Assembly (NCBI RefSeq): GCF_000204055.1 | Contig: NW_006768773.1 | Coordinates: 522,820-586,819 of the forward strand | Direction: 5' to 3' | DNA: 64,000 bases | From: Melampsora larici-populina 98AG31 | Taxonomy: Eukaryota > Basidiomycota > Pucciniomycetes > Pucciniales > Melampsoraceae | Shown here: positions 14,326-25,983 of the stretch, piece by piece | Numbering within the stretch: position 1 is the stretch's first letter | Layout of the letters: each line of letters starts with the position of its first letter | Position numbers and translations under genes: made by a program | Notes under the pieces: generated by a model | What the model was told of the DNA's origin: nothing | The model's input: only the letters and a program-made list of their open reading frames with translations | Databases searched by the model: none

Positions 14326-14679
14326 GAGCATCCACAGTGGTGGGCTCCAAATTGAGGCTCCAAATCAAACGAATTCAAATTTGGTGGGGCCCCAAATCAA
14401 TCCGGATGCAGTCGTATGGGCTTCAAAAGTGTACATTCTATGTGTTTACACACACTTTGAGATTGGTGTGCGTGGGCTTACATGTGTGAGGTATGGGATT
14501 GAGCAAGTGCAGGAATTTGGAGCCCGGCTTTTTGTTGCCAAATTTGTAGCTCAAAACTCAAAATTTGAAGCTGCTACAATAAAATTTGGCGACAGGGACC
14601 GCCATTGCACCAAAAAATTGGGGCTCAGTCACCAAATTTGGCAATAGCCCCGATTTGGAGCCCACCACTGTGGATGCTT
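14326..14679. mobile_element. 354-bp MITE, PIF/Harbinger type
   Basis: Non-coding element with terminal inverted repeats of about 27 bp, starting GAGCATCCACAGTGGTGGGC on the left; the right end is its inverse with one change at the outermost base. It is flanked by the 3-bp direct repeat TCA (14323-14325 and 14680-14682). The GAGCATC terminus is shared with the larger Harbinger-type elements at 59962 and 62406 in this window, so it is probably mobilised by a related transposase. A minus or plus open frame inside is a by-product. Confidence 0.8.
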
Positions 14680-15594
14680 TCAATATTTATGAGTTCTTCA
14701 TTGTGCTTTCCACATATGATATAAGTAAGAATTGTAGTTCTTGAGTTTTGATATGATTTCTTTGGATTCAAATCTGAAAAGACTTGAGTTCAGAACTCAA
14801 ACAAACATTCAAAATCACAAAGAAAATTAACAAAGATAGCATTATCAAAAGAGAGTATAAGTACAGCCTATTACAGAAACCAAATGTCACCTCTCTTCAC
14901 AATTTTTTCAATTGGGTTTCTTTGATTAATGAATGTTAGAATGTATATACAATGTCAGACATATGCATGATTCAAATGTTCACAAAAAACAAGATGTAAA
15001 CCAGTCCACAAAAAATCATTTAATCAGACAATCCAAAAAACCTTTTTTTCTTTTCTTTTTGATTTCAGTATCTACAAACAAAATTCAATTTCAATCCTTT
15101 ATGAAAAAATAATTGCAAAACCAAAAACAAACAATTATGTATGTATGTAAAACCAAAAAGTAAAACCAAATCAAATCAAATCAAAGATCAACCTTAATTT
15201 CATCAATTTTTTCTTCAGATTTTCCTCATCTTTTTTCTTTTCCCCCCAAAAAAATCTTCAAGATGATCCAATCAATCACAATCACAAACAAAAACACACA
15301 CAGAAGAACCTTTCATTCATTTATATATGGATTTCTAATCATATATATATAACTTTATAACTTTATATTTATACCAAGCAAACAAGTCACAATTCACCAC
15401 ACATCTTTCTTTTTCTATCTTTCAACATTCATACACACACACACACACAAAAACACATACTAGCAAACACACACAGACACAGTGACAGTGACACGCACAC
15501 ACAGACACAGACAAAACAATAACTTTCCACAATCCGATTTTCAAAATTTGAAGTTTTAAATGTTTTTCTTTCTTTCTTTTTCCTATTCTTCATT
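14680..15594. other. AT-rich stretch downstream of the SNF5-like gene
   Basis: Low-complexity A/T-rich sequence with no coding structure. It lies 3' of the minus-strand SNF5-like gene and should contain its untranslated region and polyadenylation signal. Confidence 0.5.
15429..15515. repeat. (CA)n-rich simple repeat
   Basis: Run of CA dinucleotides with variants (ACACACAC, CAGACACAG) just 3' of the SNF5-like stop codon on the minus strand. Confidence 0.85.
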
Positions 15595-18500
15595 CTATAA
15601 CATTGGTTTTTTAGGTAAAGGATGGACAAGTGTAGAAGGAGGTGGTGGAGCAAGTGAAGAAGAGTTAGGGGGGTTAGGAAGAAAACTTTGTCGATGATGA
15701 TGATGATGATGTGAATGAAGATGATGGTTTGGATGAGAATGGAATGGATTGGGTTGTAAGATCGGTGGTGGTGGTGGTAATGATCCAGCAGAACCAGTTG
15801 ATGGTACTGGTGCTGATAAGCTTGCAGATACAATCGATGGCGGCGGTGGTGGTGGTGCAGCAGCAGAGATAGTAGATGTTGGTGGTAATGGATTCACAGC
15901 GTTTGGTGGGGGTGGGGTTGATAAACTTGGCACGACCGGTGTAGGTGGCAATGAGTTTGAGACCGGAGCTGCTAAGGAATCAGAAGCATCCTGTGGTGAA
16001 GGTAATGAATCATTCTGAGGAGTTTTCGATGAAACTGTTGGTGAGTTGATCATCGTCACTTGTGGTGGTGGTGGTGGTGGTGCTACAGTACTACGATTAC
16101 TTGTGGTCTGAGGGGTTGGTTGTGTTTGAACTTTTTCCGTTGGGTTAGGAGTTGTAGGTGAAGCTTGAATTCTTTCGTCAACGTGCGTTCGATGTTGCTA
16201 CAAAGATTGAAACAAATCAAAACAATTAATTTTATATATCTCGTATCACAATCTAACTCGTTTGAAAATTAATCAACAAAAGAAACACAAACCCTGTTTT
16301 TCAAATGCACCACGAAGTTACTAAACGACTCGTCAGGTCCAACAGTGTACAGCTATAATATCAAGAAAAAAATCATATCAGTCTATTTTATGCCTTCATT
16401 GATTGGATGATGATGATGATCGATAAATTACCTTTCCAGGACAATCCCAACACTTTAATCTCCATCCTACATGTTGTGAATCTTTTTTGATTTTAGGTAC
16501 CAACTCCACTCGATCGTTTGGATACCCATTCCTTATATCTCCTAATTCTCTCATCATCCAATCAGGCGGTACAACTCTTCTAGCCCTTCTATTAAGCTCC
16601 TCTTCACCACTACCACTTATCACTGGCTTCGATCCTTCTTGTGATGTGTTGACCGGTTTCGACTCTTCTTCACGATCATTATTCTTGATGACCTCATCGC
16701 CATTCTTTTTGCTTGTTTTGATATTCTCAATGTTCTTTTTAGACTCTTTCTCGTCCTCATCCTCATCCTTTTGATTCTTGCTCGCTCCAATAGCTGTTCT
16801 ACTTTTACGTTTGACAGCCACGTGCGGTGGACCAGGGATAGGACGTGCGGGTGGAACCTTGGGTACAAGTTCCTCCAAGCCATCATCTCCTCCTTCACCT
16901 TGTTGTTCTGTTCTTTCCTCTTCCTTTTTATCCTCTTCCTCCTCCTCCTCATCGTCATCTTCAATCCTATTGTGTCTTCGTTTATTGCTGGATATCGCAG
17001 TTGAAGAGGACGAAGAGCTATTCTTATCAAGTCTAGCTTTCTTATTCATCAACAAGCCTGCTTTACTTCTCTTCTCTCTCAAAACGACAGGTGATGATTC
17101 CCTCGAACTCTTCACACTGCCACTACCAGCTCGATCCCTTTTAGGTCTGCCCAAGACAGATGCAGGCGTTCCAGTTGCAGTTGAAGTTCCTTCTTTCTTT
17201 CGTTTTTTGGATGCACTTAATCCACTACCACTTGTATCGGTTGGCTTGTTTGAATTGCCATTCGTAGTCTTCCCTTTTCTCAATCGTTCTTGATCAGCTA
17301 CTGCTTGTTTTGCTTTATCAGCTTCAATCTTGAGGCTTGTGTGATAATCAGCGGAAGTATTCCAAAGCGCCGGTCGATTCTTTTTAAATCGATGCATATA
17401 TCGACCTATTCATTGAGGATACAAATTGTCAGTTAGAGTGTACCGGGTTTATTTTTCAGAGAAAAGATGGAAATTAGGTCAAAATGACAAGGGGACTGAC
17501 CACATTCACCACACAAAGTATCTTTTCCACCAGGTCCTTTTCTTCGACCAACTGCCACATTATCGGGACAGCCGCAGTTACTACAATGCCAAACTCCATT
17601 AATCATCGGATCATGTAAGCCATGAGCTGCCCAGTTGAATCCACGCGTTGGACGATTCGATTTAGCTCCACCTGCCAATGTGACTGGCTCTTTCGGTTCA
17701 TTCTTCGATGCCTCATCTTCTTTCCTTGGCTGATGATCCGTTGATGTGGTTGCAAGGGCTTTTGGAGTTGATGCACTGGCAAGGGGGGGTGGTGTATCTG
17801 CAACCGATGGTGCCACATCCGCGGTGGCTCCACGTAATCGTCGAGAGGCACGATGTCCTGAACCTTTGATCGGCGTACTCGCTCCGGTCGAGACGGGTTC
17901 GACCAAATGATGGTCTTTTGAATTTGCCAAGATCTTCCTGGGATGATGTTCTGGGATTTAGGAATTGGAATGAGATCAGAGCAAGTTGGAAACAGCTACA
18001 CATAGATGGATAAAAGGATACCTTACCAGGTGGATCAGGTAGCTCGACGATAGACTCTTTGATTGGATAAGGTTCAGCAACAGGTTGTACGGGTACCACG
18101 GTATCTTCATTTTCATCCATATAAGACATGACCATTTTCAGCCCTTGACGTGGTACGGTCGTCCTAGCCGTTCTAGGTGCATCTCGATCAGGCAAAGTGA
18201 CTCCACGACGAGCACGAGTTTGACGTCTTTTACGCCTAGCTTCTCGATCATGTTCTTTTTCTTGTCGATCTAATTCGTCAGGTGTTAAGAGTGTCAGGAA
18301 TGGTGTATGATCATCGGCTACAGGTGCTGTTCGCATTGGATCAGTAATTCCAGTCAAGAAAGCATATCGTAATTCATCATTGGGAACTGGTAATCCGTGA
18401 ACATGTTCGACCAAGGCAAGTGACTTGACATAGATCTCAATTTGCTCTCGGATCGAATGTGCCACAGCAGTTCTGAAGACGACCAAAGAGAATAAGCATC

Positions 18501-20576
18501 AGATCTATATCTTTCGAGAGTGATTGAACGTCAATCAAGACCCTCTTGAAGGTACGTACTTGAATTCTCCAGATAGACCCAAGTCGTTGATATAAATCTC
18601 AGCGAATTCTTCAGGTGAGTTATTAGGTTCACTAATTTCCCATTCAAATCGATCTGATAAATGAACTGAACCTGAAATGATATCAAGATTAATCACAATT
18701 CGAAGTTCTTCATTCACTTCGTCTTCATCTTCATCACGTTCTTCTTCATCTTCATCGCCATTCATCTGAATGGCTGGTGTATGATCAAGTTTGACACGTT
18801 TTGGATTCTCTCGCCAAATTGACCACCAACTTTTGTCTTCATTTTGTTTTGTTGACTGGTGTTGATGGAAGTTTGCATGTATTTTATAGTCCTCTAATTG
18901 TTCTTTGATAGCAGTTGCGATCAAAGGTAAAAAATGCTGTGTTGGCAATATCAGATCCTCACACAGATGTGAAGCAAACTGTTCAGGTGTTACCACTGGT
19001 TCTACTCATCCAACCACAGCAAAGAGAGATAAATTTAGGTCAGTGTTGTGATATCAGTCGGTCAAAAGAGAGAGATTGAAGCATACCTTTGAGATTCCAA
19101 GTAAAAGTGTCCCTCAACTTCCAATGCTCATGTTCAAGTTCAAGTCTAATAGGTACCAAGAGCTCCTCGCGTTCAGAGACAAGTTTGATTTGATCTTTGT
19201 TTAATTTCAATCGATCTCTACCTTTTCTCTTTCCCATCGATTTCTCACGTTCGTCCTCGATCGGCATTCGAATCTTATACCTAGAATTCATCATGGGTTT
19301 TGATGTTCGTTCTCCTATCCAATCTTGTCGATTAATCGTGGCAGCATCCTTAACGATTTCTTGTAATTGATTTCGTCTCATGTTTCGATCATTCAAAGCT
19401 TCAACTTCAAATCGATGATCAGCCTTGACCCATTGAGTAAGTTTAATTTGTTCGATAGGAGTGAGCTTAGGTAGTGATGTTTGGCCAGGTGGGAGATCTT
19501 CTAATTTAGTAAAACTAGAGCTAACTGGTAATCGATTGGGAGGTCGTGAAAAACTAGAAGGTCTCATCAAAGATTCCGGCAATTTGTTAAGTGATGATGA
19601 TGATAATTGTAGATCGGATGGATGAGTTGAGGTTTTAGGAGGTGAAGGAAGATCATGAAGAGTACTATTGGCAGTAATAGTTTCATTAGGATTAGGATGA
19701 TGTGGAGGTGAGTGAGAATGGTGACCATTGTGAATAGGTGGTGGTGGTGGTGTGAATGGACTGGCTGATCGAGGCGGGAGGTTGTAGATGGTGGAAGCTG
19801 ATCGGGTTTCATTGATTGCGTTAGGATTGATGTTATTGATGTTTGGGTTAAGAGATGATCGATTGTCATGATTGATTTGAATTCCAGCAGGATGAAAGTT
19901 GGATGATCGATTCTCATAAGGTTGATTGGGTTGTCCATTGGGATTGATTCCATTGTGATTAGGATGAATTCGATTTTCATTAGGAATTTGATGATTTCCA
20001 AGATTGAATGATGATCGATTGAGATTTGAGATTTGAGGATTAGCAATTCTTGGGTTATATTGTTGCTGTTGATGAAATGTTGAAGGTTGAGGTGGTTGTG
20101 ATGGATGTTGTATGGGTTCTTTAGGTTGAGATGTACTTGATGAATTGAAAGAAGGACTCTCACACTTTGATCGATATTGACTCCAAAGGTTGATTTGAGC
20201 TGGTGAGAGACGAACCGAATGTGGATTGTTATTAGATTGACGTAAGATTTGAGATATTTCATGGATAGCTACGGGATCGAAACCAGGTATTCTAGGTAAT
20301 TCTGTTGAGGTGATCTGTCTTTGATTCTGTTGATGTTGGAGTTGTTGTGGTTGCTGCTGCTGCTGCTGCTGTTGGTAGTGTTGTTGTTGTTGTTGTTGTC
20401 GTTGTTGTTGTAGAATTTGCTGCTGTTGTTGATGATGTAGTATTTGCTGTGGTTGTTGTAGAAATTGTTGTTGTTGTAAGATTTGCTGTGAATGTTGTTG
20501 TTGTTGATGTTGATGATGTTGATGTTGCTGCTGCTGTTGATGTTGTTGTTGCTGCTGCTGTTGTTGATGATGTTGC

Positions 20577-20607
<31 letters not shown>

Positions 20608-20833
20608 GCTGTTGTCTTTGCTGATGTTGCTGATGTTGCTGATGTTGTGGATGTGTTGGTTGAGTTGAGTTGGTATTGTGATGATGGTTAAGTTCGAATT
20701 GACTGTGAAGGTAAATAGTATTTTGTTAGTTTTCTTTTGATGAATGGTAAAGAAAGAAAGATAGTGAATGTTTTACTCACTCTTGATGGTTTTGATGGTT
20801 TTGATGGTTTTGATCGTTTGAATCGTCTTTCAT
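15595..20833 (-). CDS. SNF5: SNF5/SMARCB1-family chromatin remodelling subunit with GATA-type zinc finger
   Basis: Core subunit of a SWI/SNF-type nucleosome remodelling complex (Snf5 or Sfh1 class) in the nucleus. Eight exons on the minus strand: 20833-20781, 20702-19087, 19001-18560, 18472-18027, 17950-17501, 17405-16432, 16352-16293, 16197-15595; total 4644 nt, exactly 1548 codons, with no stop. Order of parts: long Gln/His/Asn-rich N-terminus (polyQ at 20344-20680); SNF5 repeats (DTFTWNLKE, VVTPEQFASHLCEDL, VINLDIISGSVHLSDRFEWE, then HVHGLPVPNDELRYAFL); a GATA finger (CSNCGCPDN ... LCGECGRYMHRF, split by an intron at the last Cys pair); a charged linker; a conserved C-terminal block (CWDCPGKLYTVGPDESFSNF); and a polyproline/His-rich tail. 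The GATA intron has a GTCAGT donor. Snf5 versus Sfh1 cannot be settled by eye. Confidence 0.92.
20344..20680 (-). repeat. CAA/CAG repeat tract encoding polyglutamine
   Basis: Imperfect CAR trinucleotide array, read on the minus strand as Gln with interspersed His, in the N-terminal part of the SNF5-like protein. Such tracts are prone to length change. Confidence 0.9.
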
Positions 20834-21295
20834 TTTTTTTAACTTTCTCTTCTTTTTCGTCTTTTTAACTTCTTGATCTTCCTTTCAATCGTATTTTTAC
20901 TTTCCTTCAAGATATTTTAATCATTAACTTGATCCTGATCTTCCTTTTGATATCTTTCTTTCTTTCTTTCTTTCTTTCGATTGGTTTAATTTACTCCGCA
21001 GTGTTGATTTCGATTAAGTTGAACTGTTTACTATTTTCCTTCGATTCTTCACTTGGGATCATTTCATCAAAAAACTATAGTTTCATTCAAATCACTTTAT
21101 TTCATAATACATTTCCAACTCTTATAAACCTGTTATAAACCATAAAGACAAAACACATGAACTTTCTTCTCTTGCCCCTCAAGTTGATACAATTCTATCA
21201 AGGAATTTCCCAATGACTGTGATCAGGAAATTCTCTCAGTCTTGGGTGACCAGCAGTAGTTCAATTTAAACCAATTCTTTCAAAAATTCATATTA
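20834..21295. other. Promoter-side spacer of the SNF5-like gene
   Basis: Non-coding stretch upstream (minus strand) of the SNF5-like start codon. It contains a (CTTT)n microsatellite at about 20949-20978 and ends at the TTA target duplication (21293-21295) of the Harbinger element. Confidence 0.6.
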
Positions 21296-21337
21296 GGGGG
21301 GCTCAAGTCAAATTTTTTTACAACTTCTGTCGTAAAA

Positions 21338-21392
21338 AACATTTCCCAAATTCATAAAATTTACGCAAAATTTTATGAATTTGGGAAATGTT
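21338..21392. repeat. Perfect 25-bp hairpin inside the left end of the Harbinger element
   Basis: Arms 21338-21362 and 21368-21392 are exact inverted copies (AACATTTCCCAAATTCATAA and on) around a 5-nt loop. Position just inside the left terminal repeat suggests a role in transposase binding or simply a foldback structure. Confidence 0.9.
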
Positions 21393-21698
21393 ATACGATG
21401 TCCCAAATTATTTTAAGCCGTAAATTTGCGTAAATTTACGCTCAGAAGGAGATCCGAGCTGGTCCTTCGGGTACCCAGAGTTGAAATGAGATAAGATGGG
21501 TCTCTTGACCATCATCTTCCTTGACCACCATCCCTCTTGACCACTTCACGAGCCATCTGTTTTATACTTGTCTCAGAAAATCAACCAAAGATGGTTCGAC
21601 GCAGCCTAGCCGAGATCAACCAGCAATGTACTGAGCTACTTCACCTCGCCCCTGGAACACCTATAACCCAATATCATATTTGAAAAACTAAACAGATC

Positions 21699-23276
21699 AT
21701 GAAAGAAATCGTCGCAAATGAGAATGAACAAGGAACTGCAGATCCAAGTAGTACCAGTCAACCTACTCCGAAACCTAGCACGATTCCGAAGAAACAAGCT
21801 ACTGTTGTCTTGGCCAGTACTAGTCGACCTACTCCAAAAACTAGCACGATTCCGAAGAAACAAACTGCTGTTGTCTTGGCCAGTACTAGTCGACCTACTC
21901 CAAAAACTAGCACGATTCCGAAGAAAAAAGCCAATGCGGTTGACCTAAGTCTATCACAGCCAACCCCGTCAAACTATAGCGCAAGATTTGATCGAGAAGA
22001 TCTCGAGTTTGTACTTGACTATATCTCAAACGAGTCTAATCAAAGAAATCTCATGGGTGCTGGGTCAAAAACAAAAGTGGGAGGTTTAAGTCGCAAGGCA
22101 CACTGGAATATCTTTGCTACTCTAGTCAATAGTTCACATAATGATCGACTTCGAGCAAACGGTAGACATTCTTCAAACAAGCTATCACTTGATGGTAGTG
22201 CACTTGGCAAACGGTGGGGTACAATCAAAACTAAATACATTGAAACTCGAAATTACTGGGACAGGAACACTGGTGAGGGTTTAACTAAGAAGGACTTGCT
22301 TGATGGTTATGTTACAATTGAAATAAAACAAGAAAGTCAGTGTCCGATGTTCTTTAGATTGAACAAAATATTTGGTGAAAAGGCGAACGTGGCTCCAGGT
22401 GCAATCCGCGATAGCATGGATTTAGAGGCGGGCTTGGATGATGAGGACTCTGAGGAATCATCTGAACATGAAGATGAAAACATATTGTCATCAACTGAAA
22501 TTTTGAGAAAGGCAGCACATATTGAAGAGCTCGAAGATGTTGAAAATGAGATTGAATCGCCTGTACCCTCTTTGAAGGAATTTGATGATGAAGACGATGA
22601 AACTCAACAACACCCCGATAACCTTCAAGACTTCTTACACGCCAATTCACCTGACTTTTCAAATGAGATCAAGGAGCCAATTTACATACAGCCTGATCAA
22701 CAAGCTCTACCTCCTCGCCAAAGCATCAAGCGTAAGGCCAACTTACAATCCCCGATTGATCTTTCAGAGGAAGAAATCGAAGAAGAACCTGACCTACAGT
22801 CTTGATCCACTCCAAAACCGAAAACCCGAAAAACTGAAAAGGCTTCAAAGGCTTCAAAGGCTGTTGCAGATCGACCATTAAAACCCTTGCCACCCGTGAA
22901 TGAAGATGATGTTCGACGTAAGAAGCCAGTGGCGAATGCAATGATGCAGGCTCAAACATCGACAATGCAATTTTATAATGAAAAGATGAAAGAAAAAGAA
23001 ATAGAAGAAGAACTTAAAGAAAAACAGAAAATCGTTTGGGAAAGAGAGAAATTTGACTTGGAAACCGCCCGGATGGCTCAGATAAAGCGAGATGACTTGG
23101 AACGCGAAGCTCGGGTCGCTGAAGCTCAATGTGATTGTGATTTGAAGCTTGCTTCAGCTAAATCAGCTGAAGACAAAAGAAGAGAACAACGAGAGGCAGT
23201 AAAGGAGTGTCGTAAAGATGGGATGTCAATTGAAGATACTAAGGCATACATCGAATTGATGTTTCCTACCACTTGA
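21699..23276 (+). pseudogene. Harbinger second protein: SANT/Myb-like DNA-binding protein, one in-frame TGA
   Basis: Partner protein that in Harbinger elements binds element ends and helps the transposase enter the nucleus. The frame from ATG 21699 runs 368 codons, hits TGA at 22803-22805, then continues in the same frame to 23276 (525 residues in all). Parts in order: N-terminal tandem repeat with TSRPTPKTSTIPKK units; a trihelix-like domain around residues 90-200 (FDREDLEFVLDYI, GKRWGTIKTKYIETRNYWD, CPMFFRLNKIFG); an acidic region; and after the TGA a Lys/Glu-rich coiled coil (KEIEEELKEKQKIVWEREKF). The seamless frame across the TGA argues for a CGA to TGA change, not an intron. A shortened, partly functional protein remains possible. 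A small upstream open frame starts at 21592. Confidence 0.75.
21750..21936 (+). repeat. 66-bp tandem repeat, about 2.8 copies, within the SANT-like gene
   Basis: Three successive 22-codon units encoding TS(Q/R)PTPK(P/T)STIPKK(Q/K) followed by a hydrophobic spacer. The second and third copies are nearly identical, so the expansion is recent. Confidence 0.9.
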
Positions 23277-23856
23277 TAGATCAGCCAAAGTAAGTTCTTA
23301 TTCTACAGATTTGACTTTGATGCACATTTGTCTGACAATCACATCTCTTTTGTGATCATCATCAGGCTTTACTCTTATCCTAAAATCCGGTCCCTCAATT
23401 ATAGAAGAACAAAATTATTATGTAAATTAGAAATTCGAGATTTCAAAGAAAAAGCCTCATTCAAAAATGAGCGAGCAAATTTTAATTCAGCAGTATTTGT
23501 TACTCAACCAAGCAAAATGTATTGTATGACAGTCTGATTTCTTTTGTATGTCTTCAAAGCTAGAGACTTGTAGATCTGATTCAAAAACGATTTGTAATTT
23601 TTTCTATGCAAATGAACATTTCTTAGTTGGTTTGGAGGTAATCATACTATGTATTTCTTTTTGTTAGTTTTTGATATTGACAAAGAGTAATCAATAAATG
23701 ACACAATGATCATTAAAAGATGCGAGTCCAAACATAACAAAAAAGTATACAAAGCTTAAGTGGAGTTTGTTGAGTCAAACAGAAACAATAAGATGTACAC
23801 TATAATTTTTCCGTGTTGATCAGATACACCAGTATTTGAAAATGAAACACTATAAT

Positions 23857-25244
23857 TCATTCACTATCATTAAAAGCTACAGCATAATCACGCACAAGTT
23901 CTCTTCTTAGATTACCAGCATCACTATTTTCTGCCCCTATATCAACATCTAAACGCATCACTGCCATCTCATCAATTTGTTCTTCGGTGTCATCTTGATA
24001 CTCTTCTTCCCAAGCATCCCCTAATTGAGCTAACATGTTATGAAGTAAGATACAGACATGAATCCAGTCGAGAAAGAACTCCATATCTTCTTTTACATTC
24101 AATTGCAATCGCATGTCTTGCAATGATGCAAACCGACCTTTCAAGATTCCAATGGAGTGCTCGTTTCTCACCCGAGCCTGTGCTGCGTAGAGGTTGAATT
24201 CAGAATTTCGTGGGACATCTGCTGCATTGCCTTTGTAAGTTGAAACAAGTGTATTGCTGATTTGGTAGGCCGAGTCAGCTAAAATGTATTGATCTAAAAT
24301 GAATCGATTGTCAGTACTGTGAAAGGAAATAAAAGACAAAGTGAAGATGTGTAAATCAAGTTCTCACCTGGGCTCAACCATCGATTGGGATTCTTGTAAA
24401 GGCTCATAAGTGAGTACATGCGATTGTCATGACATGAGCCAGGCCACCCCGTGTAAAAAGCTGTGATTCGACGGTCGCAATCACAAACAACCTGACAGTT
24501 GATCGAGTATTGTTTCTTTCGATCAAAAAAAGTTTCACCATCGTAACCAGGTCTTCGATACATAGGGAAGGTTGTTCCATCGATGAATCCAACACATCCA
24601 GGGAAACCTTCGAGTGCCATGACTTGGGAGATTTCCTGGCGTCGTTTGGGACCGGGCCATTGGAGGTAATGAGCACATTTTTCTTTGATGGCCAACAGGC
24701 ATCTACGAGTACAATTGATGATACCGCCAATCGATGACTTGAAATTTCGAGCAAAGCGTCCAATGGAAGCTCCATTCCCACAACTTCCTAAGCGTTCCAA
24801 GGTGATGGCTAGTTGTTTATTGATTGGTGGTTGAGGATTATTGGTGGGTGATATGAAGATAGGATGGGGTGATATCTTTTCAAGTAGCGCATCAAAGCCA
24901 CCTCGGGTAGTTCTCATAGCTTGCCGAAACTCAGTCCGACGTGAGCGAAGCAGATCGTTGATGTTGAAGGGAGTATCATAAGGAATGCGATGGCGTTCTT
25001 CATGATAGCGTAAGTCATGAAGTACTTGAAGTAGAGTCTTCAGCCCGTCTCGTTCATTGAATAAGATATCGAATAGCTCGGCTGATTCTTGATCATCTTC
25101 GTATAAGATCGTACCCATCGATGGTATGATTGGAGCTCCCAGGAAGAGTTCTTGCATAAGGGCTTCATTGGCTAGGAATTCGGTAGTTTGGTAGAGGTGG
25201 GTAATTTCTTCGATCGTTTGTTGATGCTGTGAAACCCGAACCAT
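23857..25244 (-). CDS. PIF/Harbinger DDE transposase (HARBI1-like nuclease)
   Basis: Cuts and pastes the host Harbinger element. Two exons, 25244-24368 and 24293-23857, joined over a 74-nt intron (GTGAGA donor), give 437 residues without a stop. The DDE_4 fold is clear: first Asp in GFIDGTTFPMYRRPG, second Asp in GWPGSCHDNRM, then DQYILADSAYQ across the splice join, and the catalytic Glu in RVRNEHSIGILKGRF. An N-terminal helical DNA-binding region precedes it. It lies inside intact terminal repeats and converges on the SANT-like gene. Because both catalytic motifs and the frame are intact, this transposase could be active even though the partner gene has a stop. Confidence 0.92.
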
Positions 25245-25335
25245 GGTGAAGTGTCCGATGTGAACAAAACAAAAAGATCGGAAGAAAATTGGTTTTATGA
25301 CTGAGATTTGAGAAGCGGTAAAGAGATTTTTACGT

Positions 25336-25410
25336 CCCTTTTTTACGAATTGGGAAAAGTTTTTACGGTACCGTAACGTAAAAAACTTTCCCCAATTTTT
25401 TACGAAAGGG
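25336..25410. repeat. Imperfect hairpin inside the right end of the Harbinger element
   Basis: Arms of about 32 bases, running from CCCTTTTTTACGAATTGGG to CCCAATTTTTTACGAAAGGG, pair with a few mismatches around a GGTACC centre near 25367-25372. It mirrors the position of the perfect hairpin at the left end and shares the TTACG and CCCAA words. Confidence 0.75.
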
Positions 25411-25708
25411 CCGTAAAAAATTTGACTTGAGCCCCCTTATTAACATTCCCTCAAATTCAGTTGCATTCTCAAATCTCAAGAAAAAGCTTACATGAGAGCT
25501 TTGCACCCTTTATGATCAACCTCTAGAACTTGAAGCTCAAGAGGATTCCTTATACAATCTTACAATAATCCAAAAAATTGTTTCTTCAAATTCTTCCACA
25601 CCGCAATGTCTCAACAGTATCCACGGTACAAACACTCTGAGAAGCTTTCTTTTGATTACTTCACTTGATTTTACTACACACATCCTACCTTCATAGTCAT
25701 ACATAAAT

Positions 25709-25893
25709 CACCTCTACGTACTGTGTTGCGCCTTTCATAGCAGTAGTTAAAGTGGATGTCGGGGCTGCTATGAGCAGGTAAGGTGTTCATCTGATTTCAT
25801 CTCGATTCATCTGAGATTACACTACATTTACATACACATACACACCCTATTCCTCACAAGTCCCCACTCACCCCTCGACTCAAGTTCACTACC
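25709..25893 (+). repeat. Left 185-bp terminal inverted repeat of the KDZ element
   Basis: Begins CACCTCTACGTACTGTGTTG and is matched in inverse orientation by 35283-35467. The match stops sharply after TTCACTACC, and unique sequence follows on both sides. Confidence 0.93.
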
Positions 25894-25983
25894 GAGCCAA
25901 ACCTACAAGGTTCACCTTCAAAGTTCACAACTTCAAAGTTCCACCACAACCTTTTTCATCTTACTCAACTCATACAACCCAAC

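Larger units (their letters stand above)
21296..25436. mobile_element. Complete PIF/Harbinger DNA transposon with two genes
   Basis: Terminal inverted repeats start GGGGGCTCAAGTCAAATTTT at both ends (left copy has one extra G). The 3-bp target duplication TTA flanks it at 21293-21295 and 25437-25439, the size and sequence usual for PIF/Harbinger. Inside are a plus-strand SANT/Myb-like gene and a minus-strand DDE transposase, the classic two-gene layout of autonomous elements. Both subterminal regions hold hairpins built of TTACG-containing repeats. Confidence 0.93.

Noticed and set aside
19567..20262. Minus-strand 231-codon frame rich in His, Ile and Leu
   Set aside because: Out of frame with the SNF5-like exon 20702-19087, which is open over the whole stretch and carries the conserved sequence.
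20347..20691. Plus-strand open frame rich in Val and Ala over the trinucleotide tract
   Set aside because: It is the antisense shadow of the polyglutamine tract of the SNF5-like gene, whose minus-strand frame continues cleanly on both sides.
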